Shown here: in pieces, positions 9,644 through 20,745 of the stretch
Numbering within the stretch: position 1 is the stretch's first letter
Layout: the number at the start of each line of letters is the position of its first letter
From: Phragmites australis
Lineage: Eukaryota > Streptophyta > Magnoliopsida > Poales > Poaceae
DNA: 64,000 nt
Assembly: GCF_958298935.1 (NCBI RefSeq)
Contig: NC_084927.1
Coordinates: 18,670,001-18,734,000 of the forward strand
Direction of reading: 5' to 3'
Position numbers and translations under genes: made by a program
Notes under the pieces: model-generated
Told to the model about the DNA's origin: nothing
Databases searched by the model: none
What the model saw: only the letters and a program-made list of their open reading frames with translations

Positions 9644-11084
9644 TGTCGGAGGATTAACTCCTGTTGCAGGGATCCCGAGAGACCCCTTTTTAGAGATTCG
9701 GCCAGGGGGATGATGCTGAATAAGTTTGTCGGAGAAATGAATGAGAGTAAATGCAACGACCGGTGGTGGGGGAGATGACCTAGTGCAAAAGGAAGTAAAT
9801 GAACCGGAATTTAGACAGGTTCGGGCCACACAGGGGCGTAATACCCTACTCCTGTATGGATGCAATAACTGTCCTGAGGAAGTCCCTCAAGGATGTTGCT
9901 GGTTACAAGAATATTGGCCTAACTAAGAGCTTGATGCTCCTTGTTCTTCGGCAGGGACTATCCCTTGTGCCTTGTGTTCGTCTATGGTTCGGTTCTTGAT
10001 GCTTGGGTGCTTGCAATCTCTTATTGGATTGTCCGTCGATTGGGTTGTCCTCCCTTCTCTTCTGTGTACCGGCTCTTTTTGTACTCGCCGGCTGTGACAT
10101 GCCCCGAACGGGAAGGAGGGGGGATACAAGTTCCAAGACGCCATGACTGGGAAATGCGTCATCATTTCTTCTGGGTGAAGTGACTGGGGGTGGAAAAAAC
10201 GTCGCACGCCTGGTCACCTGTCACCATAAACGCCCTGGCAACGGGCGCCGTGGAGAGGGCCCACCGGGCAGCCGCAGAGCAACCCGGCGTGCCCGCCCTG
10301 TCTTGTTCCTCTGCCACAGCAGAGCGGTAGACGGAACGTCTTGATCCTTGCGATGTTATCCCGAGACAAGCCGGATGATACGAGACGGGACCCGTGCAAT
10401 TAATAGCCCCACGTCTCTCTGCCAAAACATGGCAGGGACTGACACCGCGGTGGGAGCAGTTGGAGATGTCAGGCCACTCACGCTCATTAAATGCGGCCTC
10501 GGACCTCTGACTGATTGACACCTCATCGGCGGGCCCCTCGGGGGCCTTTCTGGGTCGTCGGGGCACCGAGTGCTCGGGGGTACTGTTCCCTTCCCCGAGC
10601 ACTCTCTCCCGAGAATGCCTATCCTTGTCCTCGGGGTACCGGGTGCTCGGGGGTACTGTTCACCTCCCCGAGCACTCTTGCTCGACCCTCCAGGGAACCG
10701 AGTGCTCGAGGGCTGCCACGTGCAGCCCCGAGCACTCTCTTCCGAGAACTCTTACGCGGATCCTCGGGGAACCGAGCGCTCGAGAGCTGCCGCACGCAGC
10801 TCCGAGCACTCTCTCCCGGAACTTAGCTCTTCTAATCATCGGGGGACTAGGGTGCTCGGGGGTGACCGTGCACCTCCCCGAGCACTTTCTTCCCGGCACT
10901 TAGACTCTGTGGATCATCGGGGAACTGGGGTGCTCGGGGACCAGTGACTGTGGCCCCGAGCACTTTCTTCCCGGGACTTGAACTTTTCTCATCCTTTAGG
11001 AGGGACCTCGTGGGATGGCGCCATGTGGCGGATGGCTGGCCGGGCCTCGGGACTCAGGGACCCCCGGTTCCTGATATACCGACA
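9644..11084 (-). repeat. 5' LTR of the Tat element
   Basis: The plus-strand limits are TGTCGG (9644) and CCGACA (11084), an inverted terminal hexamer. The minus-strand start TGTCGGTATATCAGGAACC matches the start of the solo LTR at 34183, which defines the family. Length is 1441 bp. A TATA-like TACAAAAAG on the minus strand at about 10077-10085 corresponds to TATTTAAGAGG in the solo LTR and probably marks the promoter. A hairpin-repeat array fills the U3 part. Confidence 0.92.
10558..10985. repeat. Six hairpin-forming repeats in the Tat LTR
   Basis: Six units of about 55-77 bp each hold GTGCTCGGGG, a 10-20 bp loop, then CCCCGAGCAC. The first has 12-bp perfect arms (GAGTGCTCGGGG with CCCCGAGCACTC). 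Spacers between hairpins hold CTCTCCCGAGAA-like and GATCCTCGGGGAAC-like words. The array lies in U3, upstream of the presumed transcription start. Confidence 0.85.
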
Positions 11085-11641
11085 GCTGCTAATCATGGCA
11101 ACAAAGGATTTGAAATCCCCAGATCTACGATAATTGCGTCAGTATTTTCATAACTACTTTTGTTCATTTAATATCTGATAATAAAATGATTTTGCTCAAG
11201 CTAATTGTGTACTTTTTCTATTACTATTTTTTTAGCAGGAATTACTATTTTTTAAGTAGGAATTCAGCATATTGGATGGCAACATCGCGGAGTCCGCACT
11301 CTTTAACATTCGTGGATGGATCGTCTCGTTCATAATTATAGAACTCGTCTCTTCGAAAGGCGGGTTCCATTGTATGGAGGTGGCACACTGACTTGTGTAA
11401 TTTGTTGTTGCACTTTCCACTTATGTAATTTCTAGTTATCTCGATGTACACTTGCGACTTATGTACATTATTATTTAAACTTGAATGATCTCGATGTATT
11501 ACCTGATGTCAATATGGTGGATGTACTATTGTGATATGTTTGATATGTTACCTAATATCGATGTGGTTTATATGGTGCATATATATGTTTCCTGGTGTGA
11601 TATGTTTGTAGGAGAAAACAACCGTCAAGTCCTAACTTTGC
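11085..11641. other. AT-rich flank of the Tat element, possibly CACTA interior
   Basis: No recognisable gene. A minus-strand frame 11245-11451 (MYIEITRNYISGKCNNKLHK) is of unknown meaning. The stretch abuts a CACTA end on the right, so it may be the interior of a CACTA element into which the Tat element inserted. Confidence 0.4.
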
Positions 11642-12230
11642 TTCATGATGCAGCCAGGAAACAGGTAAATCCCTTCGAAGGATGAGCACATTAGTGACAA
11701 GTGAAAACATCATCAGTGACAGGTTGTAACCGCACCCTGTCACTGGAAACAGTCATAAGTGATGGGTGCATTTACCACCCATCACTAATGACCGAGTACT
11801 AGTGATAGGGTGGAAATCTACCGGCCCATCACCAATGACAGAATCATTAGTGACGTGTGGTAAATGCACCCGTCACTAATGACTCGGTCTTTAGTGACAG
11901 GTCATAAATGCACTCGTCACTAATGACCAAAACATTAGTAACGGGTGGTAAATGCACCCATCACTGGGACTCGGTCATTAGTGACGGGTGGTAAATACAC
12001 CAATCACTAATGATCATTAGTAGTTACAGGCAACAGACTTGCTCAAGCCACAGGAGATGCAGCTTAGTGACGGGTATCAACTATCACTCGTCACTGGTGA
12101 CCAATATTAGTGACGGATCAGCACCCGTCACTAATGGGTCATCATTAGTGACGCGATAAGAGTGACGGGTACATGACCCATAACTAATGATGGTTATCAC
12201 TTGTCACTAATGATATGCTCTGGTGTAGTG
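11642..12230. mobile_element. Terminal region of a CACTA (En/Spm) transposon
   Basis: The right edge reads CTCTGGTGTAGTG ending at 12230, the inverse of a CACTACACCAGAG terminus. Before it are about 590 bp of subterminal repeats, direct and inverted, of the type ATTAGTGACGGGTGGTAAAT and ACCCGTCACTAATGA. The opposite terminus was not found; it may be left of the Tat insertion. The sequence family differs from the CACTA at 36370-47647. Confidence 0.8.
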
Positions 12231-13603
12231 AGCCCTATGTCCTATTGATCTTGTATTAATCTCTGAGAAAGTTTATAAGGGGGTGCTTGGCTAGCCTAGA
12301 TAGTTATAAACCTAGTCCAAAGGCTCTCTTGTATGTAGTCATGGAGACAAGCTAATACAGATCTATGTTGTAGAGGGCTCAAGGGTGTAGAGCTTCCTAA
12401 GGCTTGAATGGTGTCAATGGAGTTGTGTTGACTTCTAATAGTTTGTCCTACACAGGGTCCCCTAGCTCTGTATATATAGGGGTCGTCGTATGACTCCTGG
12501 AGTCTTACTTTCCTTATCATTCTTGAAGATAAACTTCATTGTTTATGAGATATGCAGGGTATCTACAAGTAATTTCCATACATCTAGGGATTCTTTTCCT
12601 GGGGATAGAAATATACCCCGAGAATGTAAGGAAACCTATGGTGTTTATATGGTAGTTTTATACTACCCATCATGGTTATCGCTGTCAGTTCGTAACTCCA
12701 ACCGACGGTGATAGCCAATATCACTGTTGATTATTAATGGCATGACTTTTTATGTGCTGGTACCATTGCCGGTTCTTGCTATGAACTAGCATTGATATAT
12801 CAGTACTGGTTTGTAGCAAGAACTGGCAATGATAGTGATTATCACGGTCGGTTCTTGATGGCTTGGATTTTTATGTGTTGTTTGAGCTTATGAATTGGTA
12901 GTGATGGTTTATCACTCCAAGCCATTATTGCTGGTTATAATCGAATCAGTAGTGATAATAGGACACGAATGACTCTTTCAGTGTCTTCACTCCCGATTCT
13001 CTTGTAGCAGCGGTGAGCGTCCAAGTCCCCTCCAGTCCAATGACTTGGATGCTAGTGAAGGAGGCATCGGCACCGACGCTGGAACTTGATCACCTCGCGG
13101 CGCTCAGCTTGGATGTGGAGACCACGGAGGTGGGACAAGGTAAAGGCAGTGGCCGTGGAGGCGCCCTCACACACCAAATTCTACACCTCTCAGTCCAAGG
13201 CTATCTAACTTAGGTAGAATTCCGTTCAATTCTCAGTCAAATTTCATCGAGGGGAAAATAATCATACCTGTCTGAAATGCTTGAACGAGACTCGGTCCAA
13301 AATCACCGAATTAATTATGTACCAAGCACGCAGATTGACAAGGATGTCCAAATTTCTTTTCTAGAATTATTGTAGTGATAACCACCTTATGCATTTGGTC
13401 TACTATATGCTGTTTGCTTTTGAGTCTATTACAGGTTGGTCATTCCATTAAAGGAGCTTAGAATGAATTAAAATAAAGTATATGATATTGCTGCTGATAT
13501 GACAGTACATTGTGTGGGACCAGCGTGGTTTCATTCTTCATGCCTCTTCTGTCTAGCAAGACCCTGAAAATTATTCGAAGACAGTATTCTACACGCTACT
13601 ACC
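12231..13603. other. Anonymous sequence between CACTA end and LINE
   Basis: Bases 12231-12540 resemble an LTR fragment in composition, with TATATATAGG at 12473-12482, but no partner was found. A foldback cluster at 12540-12990 is listed separately. Bases 13010-13215 form a GC-rich island with short open frames on both strands, possibly a relic exon that I cannot identify. Nothing convincing follows to 13603. Confidence 0.4.
12660..12990. repeat. Cluster of foldback (inverted) repeats
   Basis: Several short palindromic pairs are present: TGCCGGTTCTTGCTA (12767-12781) faces TAGCAAGAACTGGCA (12814-12828), GATGGCTTGGA faces TCCAAGCCAT, and GTCAGTTCGTAACTCCAACCGACGG forms a smaller stem. The words resemble subterminal repeats of CACTA-type elements (TATCACTGTCGG) such as those at 49430-49530, so this may be an old CACTA-type MITE. 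Confidence 0.5.
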
Positions 13604-14600
13604 TTTTTTTTTTATAAACGAAGCTTTATTTACTGTTAACGTTATATCGAGTGATATAAACACATAAGACTTTACTTCTTATTTCTGCATAGCACAGATG
13701 CACATAGCCACAAAAAGATCAAAACAAAAAGAAAGTAGCCAAAAAAAAATAGCCAGCTCGTGAACTATGGTAAAGCTTTAATCCGAAGTCCATACCATCT
13801 AAACCGAGTAAAGATCTCCTTAGACATCCACTCCATAAGAATATATGCTGACACCATCATATGCTGGTACTCCTGCTACTGCAACATAGCCTATGAACAA
13901 AGCAACCGCGTATATATATATATATAGATAACTTACAAAGGAGAGTTAATTTTTCTTTTATTAAAAACCATATTATTTCTGTATAGCCATAACAACCAAC
14001 AAGGCACTGTTGCCACTACCATTATTTTGTCTTTCTATTGCTTACTAATCCCATGAAGCCAGTTGCTAAACAAATTTGGAATACTTCTAAATGGGTAAAT
14101 GTTGGAAGCCACTTGAATGATAAACCATGCAAATCTTACAAAATAGCAATAAAAAAGAGATGATTAATCTCATTTCTATGACAGAAGCAACACTTTTGAT
14201 TACCTTGCCATTGTCTCTTGATTAGGTTATTCTTTGTTAGAAGAACTCCTATGCGAATGTACCAAAAATAGATTTTTATCTGTAGTGGTATTTTTATTTT
14301 TCAAAGTTCCTTGTTCCTTTTAGGTTCTTCATTATTTATGAGAGCCCGGTAAAGAGATTGTACTGAGAAATTTCTAGATTTGTTCAAATTCCACCAGAAT
14401 TCGTCGGGTTCTTGTGAAAGATTGATATTGATGAGGCGATGGAGCATCTCATTCCACGCTATCAATTTGGGTCCGCTCAGGTCTCGGCAGAAAGCAATAT
14501 TTGGTGAAAAGGATTGAAGAATGTTTGTTATGTCTTATTTATTTCGAGCTATGTTGTACATGTTAAGATATTGGCAGCTCAAAGGCGCATTACTAATACC
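13604..14600 (-). mobile_element. 5'-truncated L1-type LINE fragment
   Basis: On the minus strand the translation matches the C-terminal part of plant LINE ORF2 after the RT domain: YNIARNK, FCRDLSGPKLIAWNEMLHRL, FWWNLNKSRNFSVQSLYRAL, then a zinc-finger-like region IPLQIKIYFWYIRIGVLLT ending in CCFCHRNEINHLF. A run of ten or more T at 13604-13613 is the poly(A) tail read backwards and sets the 3' end. The right limit is where similarity fades. A clear target duplication was not found. Stops make it nonfunctional. Confidence 0.8.
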
Positions 14601-16315
14601 TGCCTTACTGATATATATATGTCAGTTTTAATCCTCACTGCAACTACAGGTACTGGAGACAGACAGAATATATGTTTGATTGTGCCATTAGCTTCCTTTT
14701 CCTTCCCCTTGTTCCTTACTCCTTACATACACCCCCTATTGTTGTTTTGTTTTCCAGGATCGAATTAGTCGGTCGATGAGCAGTCGCTTTAGCGAAGCCC
14801 ATATCCCTGTGGGTTGTGGCTTACTGGCTTCCACTATGCTTTGGTCTGCAGTTTGAATGGCACAGCCAACATTATCACAGGTCAGAACCCTATCACTTTA
14901 CAGTGCCATCTTTGCTACCAGTAGTAGTTGATCAATCGCCCTCATGAAACTAGTATCAATTCATGGGACGATTCACAGCTGGTTTGTTTGCTTCCATTCC
15001 ATGCTGCTCCTTTCGCCTTCGTCCTTGAAAGTTAAGGTTCTGTTCCTGAATAATCCTGCAGGTTAATCAGTGAATAGAATTAAGGTGATTGGTTCAGCAC
15101 TCACGTCCATGTGTTTGCTTGGCTCCATGTTGTTAGCCTTTCCGAGTTCGAACAGCGCTCTGTGGCACTGGTGGCCTGCATTGCACATGCATGTGTGGCC
15201 CCCGGCCCTGGGCCGGCATATGGTTTTGGTACAAAGCTTACATTGCACATGCAGCACCTCACATGCAAGGCAGGACCCGTCGGCTAGCTATGTTCATTGT
15301 CGTGAACTCCTCCACCCCACCTCACCATACTAGCTGCGTCGCCATTTCGCTCTCACGAGCAGCGTATGCTGCAATTTTTCTCTTCTTTTTGTTGGTTTGG
15401 ACATGTCTCCATGAGCTTATCTTAAATCTCTCCGTCGGTAATGACTTCTGCGAGAAGCTTCATTCATCATTATTTCATCCGATGTGTCCATCTTGGGTAA
15501 CAGCCTTGGTTTTTCAAAGATTTTGTTCTGCAAGGTTGCTTCTGAGTAATTCAGTTCTTCACATGTGCTCCAATTGTCTCTCCGAAGCACATATATCTTG
15601 ATTCAGTGAGTCTTGCACTTGAATGAAGTTTCAAGTTATCTTGCCATCTATATTGTAATCTCTACAACTAACAATGTAGGCAGCTGCTGCTGCTGCAAAA
15701 TGGAATAATACATCTCTCCCAGTCAATCTTAGTTCAGGCTATCGGCTTCTTTTTTGTTTCATTCGTTTGTCTGTTTGAGGGGAAAGCTACGTGCTATTTA
15801 ATCACCTGTTAGTTCCTGTTGGAAATTCCTAGTTTTGGATGATAGCTGTTGTCTATAGCTTCTAGATTTACATGTAATGACTAACGTGGAGAATCAATAT
15901 AATATATTCTTTTGCAGTAGCATAAACGCAGAATTCCAAGATTTAGTAGCTGATAGTGATCACTGAATGCTGACAGATTTTTCCACTCCAAGCTTGATAA
16001 AAGGATAGCATTAAGGCGATATCTTTTCGTCGAAACTTTTCATGTTTTTTTACTGCTTTTTTCACAACTGGACATGGAACATGGGTGTCAGTAGGACATA
16101 TATTTAGTTGTAGTACCACGTTGTTGTTTCCTGGTAGCTTGAATCAATTTTGCACCAGCTGTTAAAATAAGTTCTGAACTCTACAGCTCAGTTTTATCTT
16201 GTGCATCCTTTAAGAAATCTTCTGCACTCCACATGTCAGACTTGTTAGGGAGACAGTGGAGTGTAGGTTGTCTGGTTCCTAAATGTTGTTACCTAACCTT
16301 GGTGAAGGAACTTGC
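14601..16315. other. Long noncoding stretch between the LINEs
   Basis: No gene, LTR or terminal repeat recognised. Composition is ordinary with T-rich patches. Short frames at 15063-15600 lack any motif I know. It may be intron or intergenic sequence of the host. Confidence 0.35.
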
Positions 16316-16332
16316 ATCAATTATAGGGGCAA

Positions 16333-18232
16333 ACGCACAAAGGTTTAAGACAGTGACTCCCTGTCACCCATATGTCACCCATACTTTTTAATATTGTAGA
16401 AGATATACTTGCAATATTAATATCAAGAGCCAAAATAGGTGGACAAATAACAGGTTTGGTTCTACTTTGGTAGATAACGGTCTGTCTATTCTACAATATA
16501 CGGATGATACCATCATTTTTATGGACCATAATTGGAGCATGATAAGATTATCAAACTCATCATTTGTGTGTTTGAGCAGCTCTTGGGGTTGAAAATAAAC
16601 TTCCACAAAAGTGAGCTATTTTGCTGTGGTGAGGCAAAGGAATGTGAAGACCAATATACTCATTTATTTGGGTGTAATACTAATACATACCCTTTTAAAT
16701 ACCTCGGCATTCCAATGCATCACCGCAAATTAAGAAAAAGTTATTGGAAGGAGGTTGAAAATAGATCCGAATGGAAATTTAGAAGTTGGAAATGGAAGAT
16801 GATGTCAGTTGGAGGTCGATTAGTGCTCCTAATTCGGTCCTTAGTAGCCTCCCAATTTTCATGATGTCTTTCTTTGAGATCCATTGGGGAGTCCTCAAAA
16901 GGCTAGATTATCTACGATTCAGGTTTTTCTAGCAAGGAGACAGTCATAACAAAAAATATAGACTAACACATTGGGATATTTTTTGCCTACCCAAGGACAA
17001 AGGGGGTTTGGGAATTACCAACCTTTCGATCAAGAATATCTGCCTCCTAAGCAAATGGCTTTTTAAGCTGCTTAATGAGGATGGGGTTTGGCAATAACTG
17101 CTCAGGAATAAGTATCTTGGCTCTAATACGCTCACACAAGTCCAAGGACGGTCAGGAGATTCACATTTCTGAACTGGTCTTATGAAAATTAAAAATGAAT
17201 TCCTCAAATGGAGGTCTTTTCATGTACAGAATGGGAAGCAAACTCAATTCTGGAATGATATTTGGCTAGGTAAAAGCTCACTAAGCCAACTTTACCCCTT
17301 GTTGTACCAGGTTGTGAGACATAAACATGTCACAGTAGCGGAAGTAATGAGAAGCATACCTCTTAATTTATCCTTCTGCCGACTGATCACCGGGAATAAA
17401 CTAATTGAATGGCAACAATTGACATTGCAACTTGTTCATATTCAGCTCTCTAATAATAGAGACATTTACAATTGGGATCTGAATGGGAAAAGATAATTTA
17501 CTGTCCAGTCGATGTACAAACAAATGCTGAACCAACCCACAGTATCCCAAACAAGTGGCTTTGGCAACTAAAGCTCATGTTAAAAATAAAAATTTTCTTA
17601 TGGTACATAGATCGTGGGGTGATTTTGATCAAAGATAACATGGCCAAAAGAAATAGGAAGGGCAGCCTCAAGTGTGCTTTTTTAATCATAATGAATCTAT
17701 CCAACACCTCTTTTTGAATGTTCTTTAGCTAAGACTATCTGGTATATAATCAGAATAGCCTTAGGGATAAAGAAATCGAGGAACATGTCGCATATAATTG
17801 ATACTTGGTTATGGGAGATAGGGGTTAAGAAAAAGAGAAGAATCTTAGTTGGGATATCGGCAATATTTTGGGCTATTTACCTCTGGCTTAATGATATAGT
17901 GTTTTATTAAAAAAAAACTATTATATCATTCATGCAGGCACTTTTCAAAAGTACTTACTAGCTAAGATTCTGGAGGCTGCTTCATAGGGTGGATCAGAGG
18001 GAAGAGTTTTAATCTGTTTATCATATGCTGGAGGTGGTGGCAATGGAGCTCTTCGCCAAGCACGGGTTGTCATGTAGTTACAGATTGCAAGCTTCATGAC
18101 GCTTTATTTTTTAATTTCTTTTCCTCCCCATGTGATGTTGGCTACTTATGCAGAGATATTGTAATAATCAAATGTTGGCTATATGCATCTAAGGATGCAA
18201 AAAACCGGATGTTTATCCATTTTCTAAAAAAA
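16333..18232 (+). mobile_element. 5'-truncated L1-type LINE with 17-bp target duplication
   Basis: The translation picks up inside LINE ORF2: SPILFNIV, the RT catalytic block YTDDTIIF (normally YADD), LLGLKINFHKSELFCCGEA, FKYLGIPMHHRKLRKSYWKE, then VQNGKQTQFWNDIWLGKS and the zinc-finger-like KRNRKGSLKCAF. Frame breaks are frequent. It ends in an A-rich tail at 18224-18232. The flanks 16316-16332 and 18233-18249 read ATCAATTATAGGGGCAA and ATCAATCATAGGGGCAA, a 17-bp direct repeat with one mismatch, as expected of target-primed reverse transcription. Confidence 0.92.
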
Positions 18233-18249
18233 ATCAATCATAGGGGCAA

Positions 18250-19977
18250 TAATGATGTAAAGCTTGGGAGCATGCATGCATGATTTAGCCAATCTTTGTA
18301 GAAAAAAGATGAGGAGTTGAAAAAAGGTGAATTTGCATCATGGATGTGATTTTTGCAGTAGCATCATGATGGTACCTTCTGATGGAAGGCAATTGACTTG
18401 TGTTTTTGGGAGTCAGGCTTGTAGGGAAGTAATGCAATGAGAAATAAGGTGACTTTTGTCTGGAGCTCCTTTTGTGGTAATGCTTGTGGAGCACATTGGT
18501 CCCAGGTGATGACAAGGATGACAACAGATGCGTTGAGAGGTCAGTCAGATACCTAGTAATGCTTTGAATTTTTACTCACAGGTGTAGCTCTGGTAGAGTT
18601 TTTTCAATTTCTCCTGCAAGCCATTGCAAGATGCTGATGCTGGTATGATGGAATGGCTGTAAGCTGACCTAGGTGAGTGAGGAGAGGGGTACTGGAAATG
18701 CACATGGGCACCCTGTCCTGTGTTTTCAGTTTTCAGTCCCTCATAGCAGATAGTACCGGTACTGTGTGTGATTGTTCTTTTCCTCCCTGTTCGATCCTTT
18801 GATCATTGTTCTTTTCGCTGTTTGGTCCTTTGATCAAAAGGCCGGCTGCCGGCACATGATCAAAGCCAGAAACCACCTGTTCCTGAATGCCGAATTCACC
18901 CTGATCTCGCCCATGATTCGTTCACCTCAATTATTTCCTACTGCCTGCATGCAGATACAGGAGATGCATGCATGCACCTGTATTCAGAATTCATGCATGC
19001 ACTCGGAAATCGTGACCTCATTTATGCATGGTGTCACCGTACCAGTATTCGGTAGTACTAGTACTACTGCAGACCAGTATTTATCGATCGATGTCTGAAC
19101 GTCTCCTGAGTCAGTGTAACATTTCAGGCAGGACATGTACCCGGTCGCCTCTGCACTTTAGGAGCCAGGATTGTACAAGTATAAATATGCCTCTTGCCAT
19201 AGTGTGTAGTTGTTGCTTTGCTTGTGGCAGTTTTGGTCATCTGAAGTATTGTACATACATCTGTACATGTTTCCTTTGTGTTCTCAATTCTGAACCCTTC
19301 AGTTCAAAGCATGCATGGAAGAAACTGTTCTACTACAGAAGTATATGCATATACATAAGTACTTTCTGTGGACACGATATAGTTTTTCTCGGATAAACAC
19401 AAGATCTTTAAGTTCATATACTGTTTATTGTGACTGAATAATAACCATGGAGAAGTACATTATGGTTGACTGAAATTAGCAACGTGGAAAGCATGTAAGT
19501 AGTCTGACTTCTTGTCTGGTTTTCTTGCTCACCCAAAACTTCATGAGCCAAATAGTAATTTTAGTCAGCCTGCACTCTTCAGTACAGGGGCACCACTCTC
19601 GGTCTAGCAAAGAGGAAAATAAAATCTATATCCATATCTTTTAACAAAATATATTTTTGATAAATTCACATTTTAACAAGTTTTTCAAACACTTCATTAT
19701 AGCTCTGTACAACTAGTTTTTTTTTCGAGGGCCAGATGTTTTCCTTTCTTAAATGGAGGCTGTAAATTAAGGATGTAATACAACAGAAAGAGTGGTTAAG
19801 AGAAGCATTTCCTTATGCATGCATCAACCATGAACAAGACGATGATCATCTCAAGCTGAACATGTCATGGCATTCACCGGAGCTGAAAACTATGAAGAAA
19901 AAGTTACAGGAATGGTGATGGCCATGGGCCACCACGCTATGCGCATCGCATCGATCCATCTCCCCTGCGGTACGGTG
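18250..19977. other. Noncoding stretch downstream of the IDD-like gene
   Basis: No gene recognised. CATGCATG-type RY motifs recur (18945-19030), a pattern common in plant intergenic DNA. The 3' untranslated region of the minus-strand gene at 19978 should occupy its right end. Confidence 0.4.
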
Positions 19978-20526
19978 CTACGGGTGGAAGTGCTGCATGC
20001 AGGCATGGCAGGTGATCTCCAGCGCCGCAGCAGACGACGCCGAGCCGACGAGCTGACGAGCCGCGATCTGCTTCATGCGCTCCACCCGCTCCACCTCCTC
20101 GCGGGCGCGCTCCCAGATCGCCCTGGCGCGCGCGAACTCTCTCTCGGCGAGCTCCAGCTCACGCCGTGCCAGCTCCCGGACGCGCTCCGCGTAGGCGCGC
20201 TCGGCCGACGCCATCCGGGCCTGCTCCGCCGCGTGCTGCTTCACCGCACGCACGTCGGCCACCGCCTGCTGATGCTGCTGCCTCGCGCCGGCCGCCGCCG
20301 CCCTCCTGTTCTCGTTTGCGGGTGGCGACGGCGACGGAACCGGCACCGGCGGCGCCTGCCGTGGTGTCGGCAGGTGCCTCGGCCCGATGCTCATGGACAG
20401 GTCGAGGTCCAGCTGCGGGTGGTCCGCGGCGCTTGCGAGCGCGGCCGGCACGTCGCGGAGGACTCGGGCCGCGGGCACGGGGAGCAGGAGCTGGAGCTGG
20501 AGCTCCCTCTCTCCTCGCTTCTCCAT
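19978..20526 (-). CDS. IDD14/15/16 (SGR5/LPA1)-like protein with C-terminal domain only
   Basis: A single-exon frame of 182 aa starts MEKRGERELQLQLLLPVP and ends EITCHACMQHFHP, with TAG at 19978-19980. An in-frame ATG 30 codons upstream exists, but 20526 fits the family-like start better. Residues 38-49 (PQLDLDLSMSIG) resemble the LQLSIG block of IDD factors. A Pro-rich linker (53-70) follows, then a long Arg/Ala/Glu helix (about 84-158, e.g. REFARARAIWERAREEVER) of coiled-coil type, and a C-terminal CxxC motif with His nearby. In INDETERMINATE-DOMAIN factors of the SGR5/LPA1 group such a tail follows four zinc fingers; none are present here. The inference is a small interaction-only protein, possibly a dominant regulator of full-length IDD proteins. 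Codon use is GC-rich and there are no breaks. The family call rests on remembered motif similarity. Confidence 0.65.
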   Translation of the reverse strand: MEKRGERELQLQLLLPVPAARVLRDVPAALASAADHPQLDLDLSMSIGPRHLPTPRQAPPVPVPSPSPPANENRRAAAAGARQQHQQAVADVRAVKQHAAEQARMASAERAYAERVRELARRELELAEREFARARAIWERAREEVERVERMKQIAARQLVGSASSAAALEITCHACMQHFHP

Positions 20527-20635
20527 GGAAGAAATTAAGAAATGAGAAGAAGTAATTAAGAACGAGGTATTTCTTGCTTGCTTTCTTGCTAATAAGTAGG
20601 TTGTGTTTGTTTGCAATGCCGTGTGTTGTATGGTG

Positions 20636-20641
20636 TTTATA
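20636..20641 (-). promoter_or_regulatory. Candidate TATA box of the IDD-like gene
   Basis: The minus strand reads CATATAAACACC here, about 110 bp before the ATG at 20526. Position and sequence suit a plant core promoter. Only about 105 bp separate it from the inserted LTR at 20746. Confidence 0.45.
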
Positions 20642-20745
20642 TGTATCCTCCGAGAGTACTAGTGAGTAGATCGCATGTGATTTTACCGGAATGCCCTTGA
20701 TATTATCTGCAAGACACTGCAGCCAGCTAGTGCCTTTGTACTATA

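Larger units (their letters stand above)
1..11084 (-). mobile_element. Tat-lineage Ty3/gypsy LTR retrotransposon, 3' end outside window
   Basis: Read on the minus strand the order is 5' LTR (9644-11084), primer-binding site, gag, protease, RT, RNase H, integrase, a noncoding stretch, then an ORF on the opposite strand (9-1888). Integrase after RNase H makes it Ty3/gypsy. The long region after pol with an antisense extra ORF is known from the Tat lineage of plants. The 3' LTR must lie left of base 1, because coding-like sequence runs to the window edge. The right boundary is TG..CA on the minus strand, with the LTR ending in CCGACA on the plus strand at 11084. The target duplication cannot be checked, but bases 11085-11089 (GCTGC) should recur on the far left. 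The pol reading frame is broken by stops and at least two frameshifts, so this copy is not autonomous. Confidence 0.9.

Noticed and set aside
10558..10985. Regularly spaced repeats resembling a CRISPR array
   Set aside because: Units are imperfect, palindromic and sit within an LTR in a plant genome; the same array occurs in the solo LTR.
20166..20555. Plus-strand Pro/Arg-rich protein
   Set aside because: Antisense of the IDD-like gene with no independent features.
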